A stretch of DNA of 64,000 nt from Pseudomonas sp. MTM4 (GTDB taxonomy: Bacteria; Pseudomonadota; Gammaproteobacteria; Pseudomonadales; Pseudomonadaceae), in NCBI RefSeq assembly GCF_019355055.1, contig NZ_CP048411.1, forward strand, positions 3,251,501 through 3,315,500. Reading direction: 5' to 3'. The notes beneath the pieces are model-generated. The model saw only the letters and a list, made by a program, of their open reading frames with translations. It was not told where the DNA came from and did not search any database. The stretch's first letter is position 1. Each line of letters begins with the position of its first letter. The translations under genes and the position numbers were made by a program. Positions 11,801-19,384 of the stretch are shown here, one piece after another.

Positions 11801-12643
11801 TCAGGCGTTCTGACGGATACCCGCGACCAGCCACGGCTGGTTCTCGCCCTGTGCACGCTCCATGCGCCAGCTTTCGCTGAAGGGCTCGCCCTGATCGAAG
11901 CGCGAGTTTTTCGCGACGCCGGTGAAGGTCAGCGTGGCGGTGGTCTTCTCGGCATTGTCGTCCACGCCGTCGAGCTGGATCTGCAGATCGTCGACATAGG
12001 TCGACTGGTAGGCGTCGCCAATCTCGGCACGCTCACGCTTGAGGAATTCGAGCAGCTGCGGCGTGACGAACTCGGCGATCTTGTCCATTTCGTTGGCGTC
12101 CCAATGCTGCTGCAGCGACATGAAATGCTCGCGCGCCGCGCCAACGAAGCTCTGCTCGTTGAACCAGGCCGGCGCGTTGATCACCGGGGCCTTGGCAACG
12201 GCTGCGCTGCTACCGCCAAAAATGGACGGTTGCTGCGGCATTTCGCGCTGCATCGGCGCATGGCCGGCCACGGCTGGCTGCTGCTGGCGACGGCGGGCGG
12301 CCAGGAAGCGGAACAGCAGGAAAGCGATCGCACCGAAGATCAGGATATCCATGAACTGAATACCCTCGAAGCCGTCGCCCATGAACATCGAGGCGAGTAG
12401 ACCGCCAGCGGCGAGGCCGGCCAGCGGGCCGAGCCAGCGTGAAGCACCGCTGGCTGCGGCCGGCTGTTGGCGTCCTGCTTGCTGCGCGGCTGCGTCATTG
12501 CGTTGTTGAGGCTGCGCCTGACGGGTCTGGTGGCTGGGCGCCGAGCCAAAGCTCTTGCCGCCGCCGAAACGCTTGGCGTGCACGTCGAGACTGAGAGTCA
12601 GGCCGATACACAGCGCCATGAAAATGCTGAGCACACGTTGCAT
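11801..12643 (-). CDS. Tim44-like domain membrane protein
   Basis: A 280-residue protein with a signal peptide (about 1-23, ending in VHA), a low-complexity Gln/Ala-rich linker (about 38-68), hydrophobic segments at about 70-88 and 98-115, a basic stretch (AARRRQQQ), and a C-terminal Tim44-like/TcmA fold (about 150-280) ending in a RWRMER-like to WLVAGI region. This architecture is common in proteobacteria and is sometimes called a predicted inner-membrane protein of the import-related Tim44 superfamily. Its function in bacteria is not established. It is followed by a strong intrinsic terminator and lies 133 bases downstream of the TRAP binding protein. Confidence 0.82.
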   Translation of the reverse strand: MQRVLSIFMALCIGLTLSLDVHAKRFGGGKSFGSAPSHQTRQAQPQQRNDAAAQQAGRQQPAAASGASRWLGPLAGLAAGGLLASMFMGDGFEGIQFMDILIFGAIAFLLFRFLAARRRQQQPAVAGHAPMQREMPQQPSIFGGSSAAVAKAPVINAPAWFNEQSFVGAAREHFMSLQQHWDANEMDKIAEFVTPQLLEFLKRERAEIGDAYQSTYVDDLQIQLDGVDDNAEKTTATLTFTGVAKNSRFDQGEPFSESWRMERAQGENQPWLVAGIRQNA

Positions 12644-12730
12644 TTGGTATTCCTGGTATGGGTGAAATTACAGGCTGATGTTGCACGGCCCGCTCGGGCC
12701 GCGCCAGTTGGAGAGTGTTTCGGGTTTTTG

Positions 12731-12768
12731 CTCGCTGCGCTTGTTGGATAGACGACAAGCGCAGCGAG
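12731..12768 (-). terminator. Strong hairpin downstream of the TRAP binding-protein gene
   Basis: A perfect 14-base-pair inverted repeat (12731-12744 with 12755-12768, ten-base loop) begins nine bases after the stop codon of the binding-protein gene. On the minus strand it is not followed by T residues, so it may stabilise the mRNA end or act as a weak terminator. Confidence 0.5.
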
Positions 12769-12776
12769 TCTTTGGC

Positions 12777-13886
12777 TCATCGCCAGTTGTACAGCTCTTT
12801 TTCGGAAATTTCATGCATGGGTTTGACCTGCGCCTGGAACGCCTTCATCGACGCCCAGATACGGCCGTTCAGCTCGCTTTGTGCGGCCAGTTCGCCTAGG
12901 ACGGCATCGGACTGCTCACGCATGGCGGCCAGCACTTCATCGGGGAAACGCTTCAGTTCGGTGCCCTGCTGCTTCAACTGATCGAGTGCAAGTGCGTTGT
13001 TGTAGACGTAATCGTCGATCATGTCGCGGCTTGCAGCACCGGCGGCCTCGGTGAGGATGGCGCGCAGATCCTCCGGCAGGCTGTCCAGCGCTTTCTGGTT
13101 GACCAGCAGTTCCAGCACCGCCTGCGGCTCCTGCCAGCCGGGGTAGTAGTAGTACTTCGCCGCCTTATGCAGGCCGAAAGCTAGGTCGTTGTAGGGGCTG
13201 ACCCAGTCGGTGGCATCGATCGCGCCGGTTTGCAGCGCGGTGAAGACTTCGCCGCCGGGCATGTTGACGGTGGTCGCGCCGAGACGGCTCAGCACCTCGC
13301 CGCCCAGGCCGGGGGTGCGAATCTTCAATCCCTCAAGGTCCTGCAGCGAGTTGATTTCCTTGTTGAACCAGCCGCCCATCTGCATGCCGGTGTTACCCAC
13401 GACGAACGGCTTGACGCCGTGCGGTGCGTAGGCTTCGTCCCAGAACGCTTGGCCGCCGCCACGGGTCAGCCAGGCATTCATTTCGCTGGTCGAGAGGCCG
13501 AAGGGAACCGAGGTGAAGAATTGCGCCGTGGGCACTTTGCCCTTCCAGTAATAGGCGGCGCCGTGGCCGACTTCGGCGGTGCCGCGCGAGACCGCGTCGA
13601 ATACCTCGAGGGCAGGCACCAGCTCGCCGGCGGCATAGACCTTGATGGTCAGCCGCCCATTGCTCATGGCATTGACGCGCTCAGCCAACCGTTCGGCTGA
13701 AGTGCCCAAGCCTGGATAGTTCTTCGGCCAGGCGGTGACCATCTTCCAGTTGTAGGTTTTAGGCGCTTCGCTGGTGGCCGGTTGCGACTCAGCGGTGGAT
13801 TCGACTTTCTTCTCATCGTTACAGCCTGCAAGGCCGAGCGTTGCAAGCAGGGCAGCGGCGGCACCAAACAAGTGACGGCGTTTCAT
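12777..13886 (-). CDS. TRAP transporter solute-binding lipoprotein, TakP/DctP-like
   Basis: A 369-residue DctP-family extracytoplasmic binding protein. An N-terminal signal ends in the lipobox LAGC with Cys22, so it should be lipid-anchored, followed by a short acidic linker. The mature domain begins YNWKMVTAWPKNYPGLG and contains GMQMGGWFNKEI and the TDWVSPYNDL segment, typical of the TakP-like branch that binds 2-oxo acids or related organic acids. No DctQ or DctM membrane subunit lies nearby, so its permease partner must be encoded elsewhere. It begins 50 bases downstream of uvrD on the same strand. A 14-base palindrome sits between them. The substrate is not determined. Confidence 0.85.
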   Translation of the reverse strand: MKRRHLFGAAAALLATLGLAGCNDEKKVESTAESQPATSEAPKTYNWKMVTAWPKNYPGLGTSAERLAERVNAMSNGRLTIKVYAAGELVPALEVFDAVSRGTAEVGHGAAYYWKGKVPTAQFFTSVPFGLSTSEMNAWLTRGGGQAFWDEAYAPHGVKPFVVGNTGMQMGGWFNKEINSLQDLEGLKIRTPGLGGEVLSRLGATTVNMPGGEVFTALQTGAIDATDWVSPYNDLAFGLHKAAKYYYYPGWQEPQAVLELLVNQKALDSLPEDLRAILTEAAGAASRDMIDDYVYNNALALDQLKQQGTELKRFPDEVLAAMREQSDAVLGELAAQSELNGRIWASMKAFQAQVKPMHEISEKELYNWR

Positions 13887-13924
13887 GAGTGAGGTTTTCC
13901 TTTGACGATTTTATTAGTATCGGT

Positions 13925-13938
13925 TGACGTGCACGTCA
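13925..13938. promoter_or_regulatory. Perfect palindrome upstream of the TRAP binding-protein gene
   Basis: TGACGTGCACGTCA is a perfect 14-base palindrome overlapping the uvrD stop codon, about 40 bases before the binding-protein start. An AT-rich segment (ACTAATAAAAT on the minus strand) that could hold a -10 element follows it. It is a candidate operator; no regulator is assigned. Confidence 0.35.
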
Positions 13939-16128
13939 TAGCGTTTGGAGTTTGGCATAACTGAGCATCAGCCACTTGCTGCCTTCGCTTTCGAAATTCA
14001 CCTGAACGCGAGCTTGTGCGCCGGAGCCCTCGAAGTTCAGGATGGTGCCCTCGCCAAATAGCGAGTGCGAGACGCGTTGGCCAAGATTGAATGGCGTTTC
14101 CGGCACATTGGCGCCGTCGAACAGGGAGCCGCCGCTCATGCCCCGGCTGTTGAAGCTGCGACTCACGGTATTGCTCAGGCGGACTTCGCTGATCAGCGCG
14201 GGCGGCACTTCGCGGATGAAGCGCGAGATCTTGTTATAGGTCTCGCTGCCATATAGCCGGCGTGTTTCGGCGTAAGTGACGATCAGCTGCTGCATGGCGC
14301 GGGTGATGCCGACGTAGGCGAGGCGGCGTTCCTCTTCGAGACGGCCCGGTTCTTCCAGGCTCATCTTGTGCGGGAACAGGCCTTCTTCCATGCCCACCAG
14401 GAACACCAGGGGGAACTCCAGGCCCTTGGCGCTGTGCAGTGTCATCAACTGCACGCTGTCCTCGTGATCGCCTGCCTGCTGCTCGCCGGCTTCCAGCGAA
14501 GCGTGGTCGAGGAAGGCGGCCAGCGGTGTCTGCTCGTCTTCTTCCTCTTCGCTGTAGTTATCGAAGGCGCGTGCGGCGGAGACCAGTTCCTCGAGGTTTT
14601 CCACCCGTGCCTGGGCTTTCTCGCCTTTTTCGTCGCGGTGATAGGCGAGCAGACCGGATTGCTCGATGACCAACTGCGCCATGTTGTGCAGCTGCATGCC
14701 TTCGACTTTGAGCGCGAGGCTATCGATCAGCTCGACGAAGGCGTTCAGCGCGCTGGCAGCGCGGCCGGAAACCACCTTGGTGCCGACCGCCTGGTGCAGC
14801 GCCCCCCATAGCGACAAGCCTTGCGCGCGGGCCAGCTGGCGCAGCGCTTCGACGGTTTTCTCGCCGATACCGCGTGCCGGCACGTTGATCACCCGCTCCA
14901 GCGCCGCGTCGTTATCGCGGGTTTGGATCAGGCGCAGGTAGGCCATGGCGTTCTTGATCTCGGCGCGCTCGAAGAAGCGTTGGCCGCCGTAGATGCGGTA
15001 GGGAATCTTCTCGCGCAGCAACGCCTCTTCCAGCACCCGCGACTGGGCGTTGGAGCGATAGAGGATGGCGATTTCGCTGCGCGCCAGGCCTTCTTTCTTG
15101 ATCGCGCTTTCGATGCTCTCGACCACATACCGCGCTTCGTCGTGTTCGTTGAACGCGGCATAAAGGCTGATCGGCTCGCCTTCGCAGCCTTCGGTCCAGA
15201 GCTCCTTGCCCAACCGCCCATGGTTGTTGGCGATCAAAGCGTTGGCGGCCTTGAGGATGCAAGCGGTGGAGCGGTAGTTCTGCTCCAGGCGGATGGTTTC
15301 GGCGTCTTGGAAGTCTTCGCTGAACTGGTGCAGGTTTTCGACCCGCGCGCCGCGCCAGCCGTAGATGGACTGATCGTCGTCGCCCACCACCATCAGGCTC
15401 TCGCCACCCTTGGCCAGCAGGCGCAGCCAGGCGTACTGCACGGCGTTGGTGTCTTGGAACTCGTCCACCAGAATGTGGCGGAAGCGCCGCTGATAGTGGT
15501 CGAGCAGCCCCGGGTTGTCGCGCCACAGATCCAGGGCGCGCAGCAGCAGCTCGGAAAAATCGATGACGCCTGCGCGCGCGCAGGCCTCTTCGTACGCCTG
15601 GTAGATGCTCAGCATCGTTGCCAGGAATAAGTCGCCGCTGGGCTGGATGTGCTTCGGCCGCAGCCCTTCATCCTTCTGCCCGTTTATCCACCATTGGGCC
15701 TGGCGCGCCGGCCAGCGCTGTTCGTCGAGCCCCAGTTCGCGGATCACCCGCTTGACCAGCCGCTGCTGGTCGTCGGAATCGAGAATCTGAAAGTTCTGTG
15801 CCAGCTTGGCTTCCTGCCAATGCGCGCGGAGCAGGCGGTGCGCCAGCCCGTGAAAGGTGCCGACCCACATGCCCTGCGGGTTGACCTGCATCAGCTGTTC
15901 GATACGCTGGCGCATCTCGGCGGCGGCCTTGTTGGTGAAGGTCACCGACAGAATCGAATGCAGCGAGGCGCGCTCGACCTGGTGCAGCCAGGCGATGCGG
16001 TGCACCAATACGCGGGTCTTGCCCGAGCCGGCGCCAGCGAGGACCAATTGACGACCTAGCGGCGCGGCCACGGCCTGGCGCTGGGCGTCGTTGAGGGAGT
16101 TCAGGAGGAGAGAGAGATCGTCATGCAT
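13936..16128 (-). CDS. uvrD: DNA helicase II UvrD
   Basis: Superfamily 1A 3'-5' helicase of about 730 residues, acting in nucleotide excision repair and methyl-directed mismatch repair. Motifs in order: Q-motif region LNDAQRQAV, Walker A AGAGSGKT, motif Ia TFTNKAAAEMRQRI, DEFQDTN Walker B, GDDDQSIYGWRGA (III), QNYRST (IV), TLHSAKGLEFPLVFLVGMEEGLFPH (V) and EEERRLAYVGITRA (VI). The C-terminal region carries the GxRVSHxxFGEGTI segment typical of UvrD. The start is either 16128, matching the usual MxDDLS opening, or 16137, nine bases upstream, which has the better-spaced GGATAG; I list the former. Confidence 0.93.
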   Translation of the reverse strand: MHDDLSLLLNSLNDAQRQAVAAPLGRQLVLAGAGSGKTRVLVHRIAWLHQVERASLHSILSVTFTNKAAAEMRQRIEQLMQVNPQGMWVGTFHGLAHRLLRAHWQEAKLAQNFQILDSDDQQRLVKRVIRELGLDEQRWPARQAQWWINGQKDEGLRPKHIQPSGDLFLATMLSIYQAYEEACARAGVIDFSELLLRALDLWRDNPGLLDHYQRRFRHILVDEFQDTNAVQYAWLRLLAKGGESLMVVGDDDQSIYGWRGARVENLHQFSEDFQDAETIRLEQNYRSTACILKAANALIANNHGRLGKELWTEGCEGEPISLYAAFNEHDEARYVVESIESAIKKEGLARSEIAILYRSNAQSRVLEEALLREKIPYRIYGGQRFFERAEIKNAMAYLRLIQTRDNDAALERVINVPARGIGEKTVEALRQLARAQGLSLWGALHQAVGTKVVSGRAASALNAFVELIDSLALKVEGMQLHNMAQLVIEQSGLLAYHRDEKGEKAQARVENLEELVSAARAFDNYSEEEEDEQTPLAAFLDHASLEAGEQQAGDHEDSVQLMTLHSAKGLEFPLVFLVGMEEGLFPHKMSLEEPGRLEEERRLAYVGITRAMQQLIVTYAETRRLYGSETYNKISRFIREVPPALISEVRLSNTVSRSFNSRGMSGGSLFDGANVPETPFNLGQRVSHSLFGEGTILNFEGSGAQARVQVNFESEGSKWLMLSYAKLQTL

Positions 16129-16358
16129 GGGCGCCATTCTATCCGCAAACCGGTTCGGCTCGCTCGCGCAACGGACGGGCGCGTTGACTCGAGCGTCACT
16201 GGATCAGGTTTGCCGCGCCAGACGCAACGCCCAGGATGCAAAGGCGTTCTCGTTCGTTGGTCGGAACGCACTGTTGTCTTTGGCCGGCAACATGCCATCA
16301 TCCGGACCATCAGCTGCGGCGAACAATGCTTTTCAGACACCTATAACAAGAGTGCTCG

Positions 16359-19199
16359 ATGATCGATTCTGCACAGGCAACCCAATCGGCGTTACTGACC
16401 CAGGACGACCAGGCCGTTCTCGCCTGCGCTGATATCGAGCAGCGAACCGAGCGTACACGGTTGCTTTATCAGAGTTCCCGGATCTCGCTCGTGCTGTTGC
16501 TGGTCGCCGTTGCGGTGTTCCTCGGCCTGCTCTGGAACAAGGTCCCGCTACTGGAATTGACGTTGTGGTCGGGCTGCACCCTGTTGCTGGCGCTGTGGCG
16601 GTTGCAGCAAGCGAGCGCATTCGACAGGGCCGCTGCGAAAGATCAGCAACGACCATATTGGCACCGGACATTCTTGCTGGGCAGCGGTATGACAGCGATC
16701 ACGCTGTGCTACGCGATCGTGGCACTGGTGCCTGACGACAGTTTCATCCAGCAAACCCTGCTCTACGGCGCGACCGGGTCGGTGGTCGTTACCGGCGCCG
16801 TGACCAGTGGCGTATCGCTTCGTGCCTTCTTCATCTTCACCATACCCAGCCTGCTGCCCTCCGCCGTCGTGCTGTTGAGCAGCGACCAGTTACAACAGCT
16901 GGGCTGGGGCGTGTTGACCGTCGTGGTGCTGCTGACGCTCTGCATGATTGCCTGGCAGACCAATCACCTGCTGACTGCGAGCTTGCGCCAGCGCTATCAC
17001 AACCAGCAGCTGATCGCGCGCCTGCAGCTCATGCACAGTGAGGCCACTCAGCTGAACGACGAGCTGGCAGGCGAGGTCGAGCAACGGCGGCACGCCGAAG
17101 GTCTGCTGCGCGAGACGCTTGACGGGCTCGAACAGCGTGTGACCGAACGCACGGCGGAGCTGAGCGAAAGCGAGGCGCGATTGAACCTAGCGCTCGAAGC
17201 CAGCGGTCTGGGGTTGTGGGATTGGGATCTCGAGCATGACGAAGTCCATCATTCGCGTATGGAAGTGGTGTTCGGCATTGGCCAAAGCGCCCGGTTATTG
17301 CTGGCCGACCCGCTACGGCCCAAGGTTCATCCTGATGACCTGTCGCAGGTGCGAAACGCCGTCATCGCCCACCTCAAAGGTGAAACCGAGCTATACACGG
17401 CGCGCTATCGTGCGGTGAAAGCGGACGGCAGCTGGCTGTGGATGGAAGATTGCGGGCGGGTCATCAAACGTGATGCCAATGGCCGTGCGCAGCGGATGAT
17501 CGGTACTCGTCGCGATATCAGCGAGGCTCATCGACAGACCGAGCAGCAGCGTCTGGCGGCCACGGTATTCGACGCGGCCGGCGAGGGCATGGCGATCATG
17601 GATGCTGACTTCCGCCTGCTGGCAGTCAACGATGCCTGTTGTGCACTGTCCGGCTATTCGCGGGAGGAACTCATCGGGCGTAGCGTCGCGCGGCTGGCCA
17701 GTTCCGAAGACAGTCGGCAGCAGTATGCGGCGATTCGAGAATGCCTGGAGCGGGAGGGAAGCTGGCAGGGTGAGCTGATCGAAACCCGCAAGAATGGTGA
17801 AGTTTATCCTCAATGGGCGCAGTTGCATGCGGTTCGCGACAATGAGGGCAAGGTCAGCAATGTCGTGGCGTTCGTATTCGACCTCAGCGTTCGGCGGCAG
17901 GTGGAAGAGCGTCTACGCTATCTCACGCACTTCGACGAGCTAACCGGGCTGGCCAATCGCAGCCTGCTCAAGACCCGCCTGCACGATGCCTGCGAGCGGA
18001 CGCACGCTAATAGCCGCGGTCTGGCGGTGCTTTATATCGACCTAGACCGTTTCAAGATCCTCAACCAGAGCCTGGGACACGAAGCGGCCGACCAGCTGCT
18101 GCGCGAAATGTCTCGGCGGCTGTCGCATACCTTTTCCGATGCGGACACTATCGCGCGGCTGTCGGGCGACGAGTTCGTGGTAGTGCTCGAAGGCTACGGC
18201 AGCCTGTCGAACCTTGCGCATAGTGGCGGCCGTCTGCTGTCACGCATCAGCAAGCCCGTGTTGATCGGTGATCAGGAACTGGTGATCAGCGCATCCATCG
18301 GTGTCAGCCTGATGCCCGACAATGCGCGCGATGCCACGTCCCTGCTGCTGCAGGCCAATATGGCGATGCAACATGCCAAACACCTGGGCGGTAACACCGT
18401 GCAGTTCTTCACCGAGCGCTTGCAAAGCACCAGTCTGGAAAATCTGAAGCTTGAAAACCAGTTGCGCCAGGCACTCGAAGAGGGGCAGCTGGAAGTCTTC
18501 TATCAGCCGCGCTTGAACGTGGCGGAGGATCGCCTCGACGCAGCCGAAGCGCTGGTGCGCTGGCGTCATCCGCAGCAGGGGCTGATGGCGGCGGGTCACT
18601 TCATTCCGCTGGCCGAAGAGACCGGTCTGATCGTCCAGGTGGGCGAGTTCGTCCTGCGCGAGGCTTGCCGGCAGGCCCGCCAATGGCAACTGGACGGGCT
18701 CGCGACGATCCGGGTTTCGGTGAACCTCTCGGTCAAACAGCTGCGCCAGGGCAATTTTGTCAGCCTGGTGCGGCAGGTGCTGGTGGAAACAGGACTGCCG
18801 GCAGAGTTGCTGGAGCTGGAGCTGACCGAGAGCCAGCTGCTCGACGACATCGACAATGCCGTCAGCATCAGCCATCAGTTGCGTGCGCTCGGCGTGAAAC
18901 TCGCCATCGATGATTTCGGTACCGGCTATTCGTCGCTCAGCTACCTGAAGCGTTTCCCGGTGAACTACGTCAAGATCGACCGCTCGTTCATCTCGGAGTT
19001 GGATCAGGTCGGCGAGGATTCTGCCATCGTCCGGGCCATCATCGCGATGGTCCACAGCCTGGAGTTGAAAGTAGTCGCCGAGGGCGTCGAAACCCAGGCG
19101 CAGATGGATTTCCTCAAGGAACAGGGCTGCGACGAAATCCAGGGCTACCTGATCAGCCGCCCGGTGCCGGCCGGGCAGTTTGCCGAGTTGTTGGCGTAG
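16359..19199 (+). CDS. Membrane-bound PAS-GGDEF-EAL cyclic di-GMP protein
   Basis: A 946-residue signalling protein. The first 200 residues hold about six hydrophobic helices, followed by a coiled coil (about 215-270), two PAS domains with PAC tails (about 271-390 and 395-515), a GGDEF domain (about 525-690) with Ser602-Gly-Asp-Glu-Phe606, and an EAL domain (about 700-940) with Glu730-Ala-Leu732 and DFGTGYSSLSYLKRFP. SGDEF variants can be active, and the EAL residues are intact, so both synthesis and hydrolysis of c-di-GMP are possible. It is divergent from uvrD, an arrangement I recall from other pseudomonads. The signal sensed is unknown. Confidence 0.9.
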   Translation: MIDSAQATQSALLTQDDQAVLACADIEQRTERTRLLYQSSRISLVLLLVAVAVFLGLLWNKVPLLELTLWSGCTLLLALWRLQQASAFDRAAAKDQQRPYWHRTFLLGSGMTAITLCYAIVALVPDDSFIQQTLLYGATGSVVVTGAVTSGVSLRAFFIFTIPSLLPSAVVLLSSDQLQQLGWGVLTVVVLLTLCMIAWQTNHLLTASLRQRYHNQQLIARLQLMHSEATQLNDELAGEVEQRRHAEGLLRETLDGLEQRVTERTAELSESEARLNLALEASGLGLWDWDLEHDEVHHSRMEVVFGIGQSARLLLADPLRPKVHPDDLSQVRNAVIAHLKGETELYTARYRAVKADGSWLWMEDCGRVIKRDANGRAQRMIGTRRDISEAHRQTEQQRLAATVFDAAGEGMAIMDADFRLLAVNDACCALSGYSREELIGRSVARLASSEDSRQQYAAIRECLEREGSWQGELIETRKNGEVYPQWAQLHAVRDNEGKVSNVVAFVFDLSVRRQVEERLRYLTHFDELTGLANRSLLKTRLHDACERTHANSRGLAVLYIDLDRFKILNQSLGHEAADQLLREMSRRLSHTFSDADTIARLSGDEFVVVLEGYGSLSNLAHSGGRLLSRISKPVLIGDQELVISASIGVSLMPDNARDATSLLLQANMAMQHAKHLGGNTVQFFTERLQSTSLENLKLENQLRQALEEGQLEVFYQPRLNVAEDRLDAAEALVRWRHPQQGLMAAGHFIPLAEETGLIVQVGEFVLREACRQARQWQLDGLATIRVSVNLSVKQLRQGNFVSLVRQVLVETGLPAELLELELTESQLLDDIDNAVSISHQLRALGVKLAIDDFGTGYSSLSYLKRFPVNYVKIDRSFISELDQVGEDSAIVRAIIAMVHSLELKVVAEGVETQAQMDFLKEQGCDEIQGYLISRPVPAGQFAELLA

Positions 19200-19384
19200 G
19201 GCAGGCTGCAGCTGAGCGCCGTCTGGCCCGCACCACGATGCGAATTCGGATTCGAGCGCGACTGGCCCTGCCGGGGCCGCCCGAAACGTGATTCGAGTCA
19301 TGCTGCGGCCTTGCCATCATTGAAACGGGCGTCCTCGTCGGTCAACCTCCGGCCTTCGCCTGACTCAAGGATGGAGGCCAAGGC

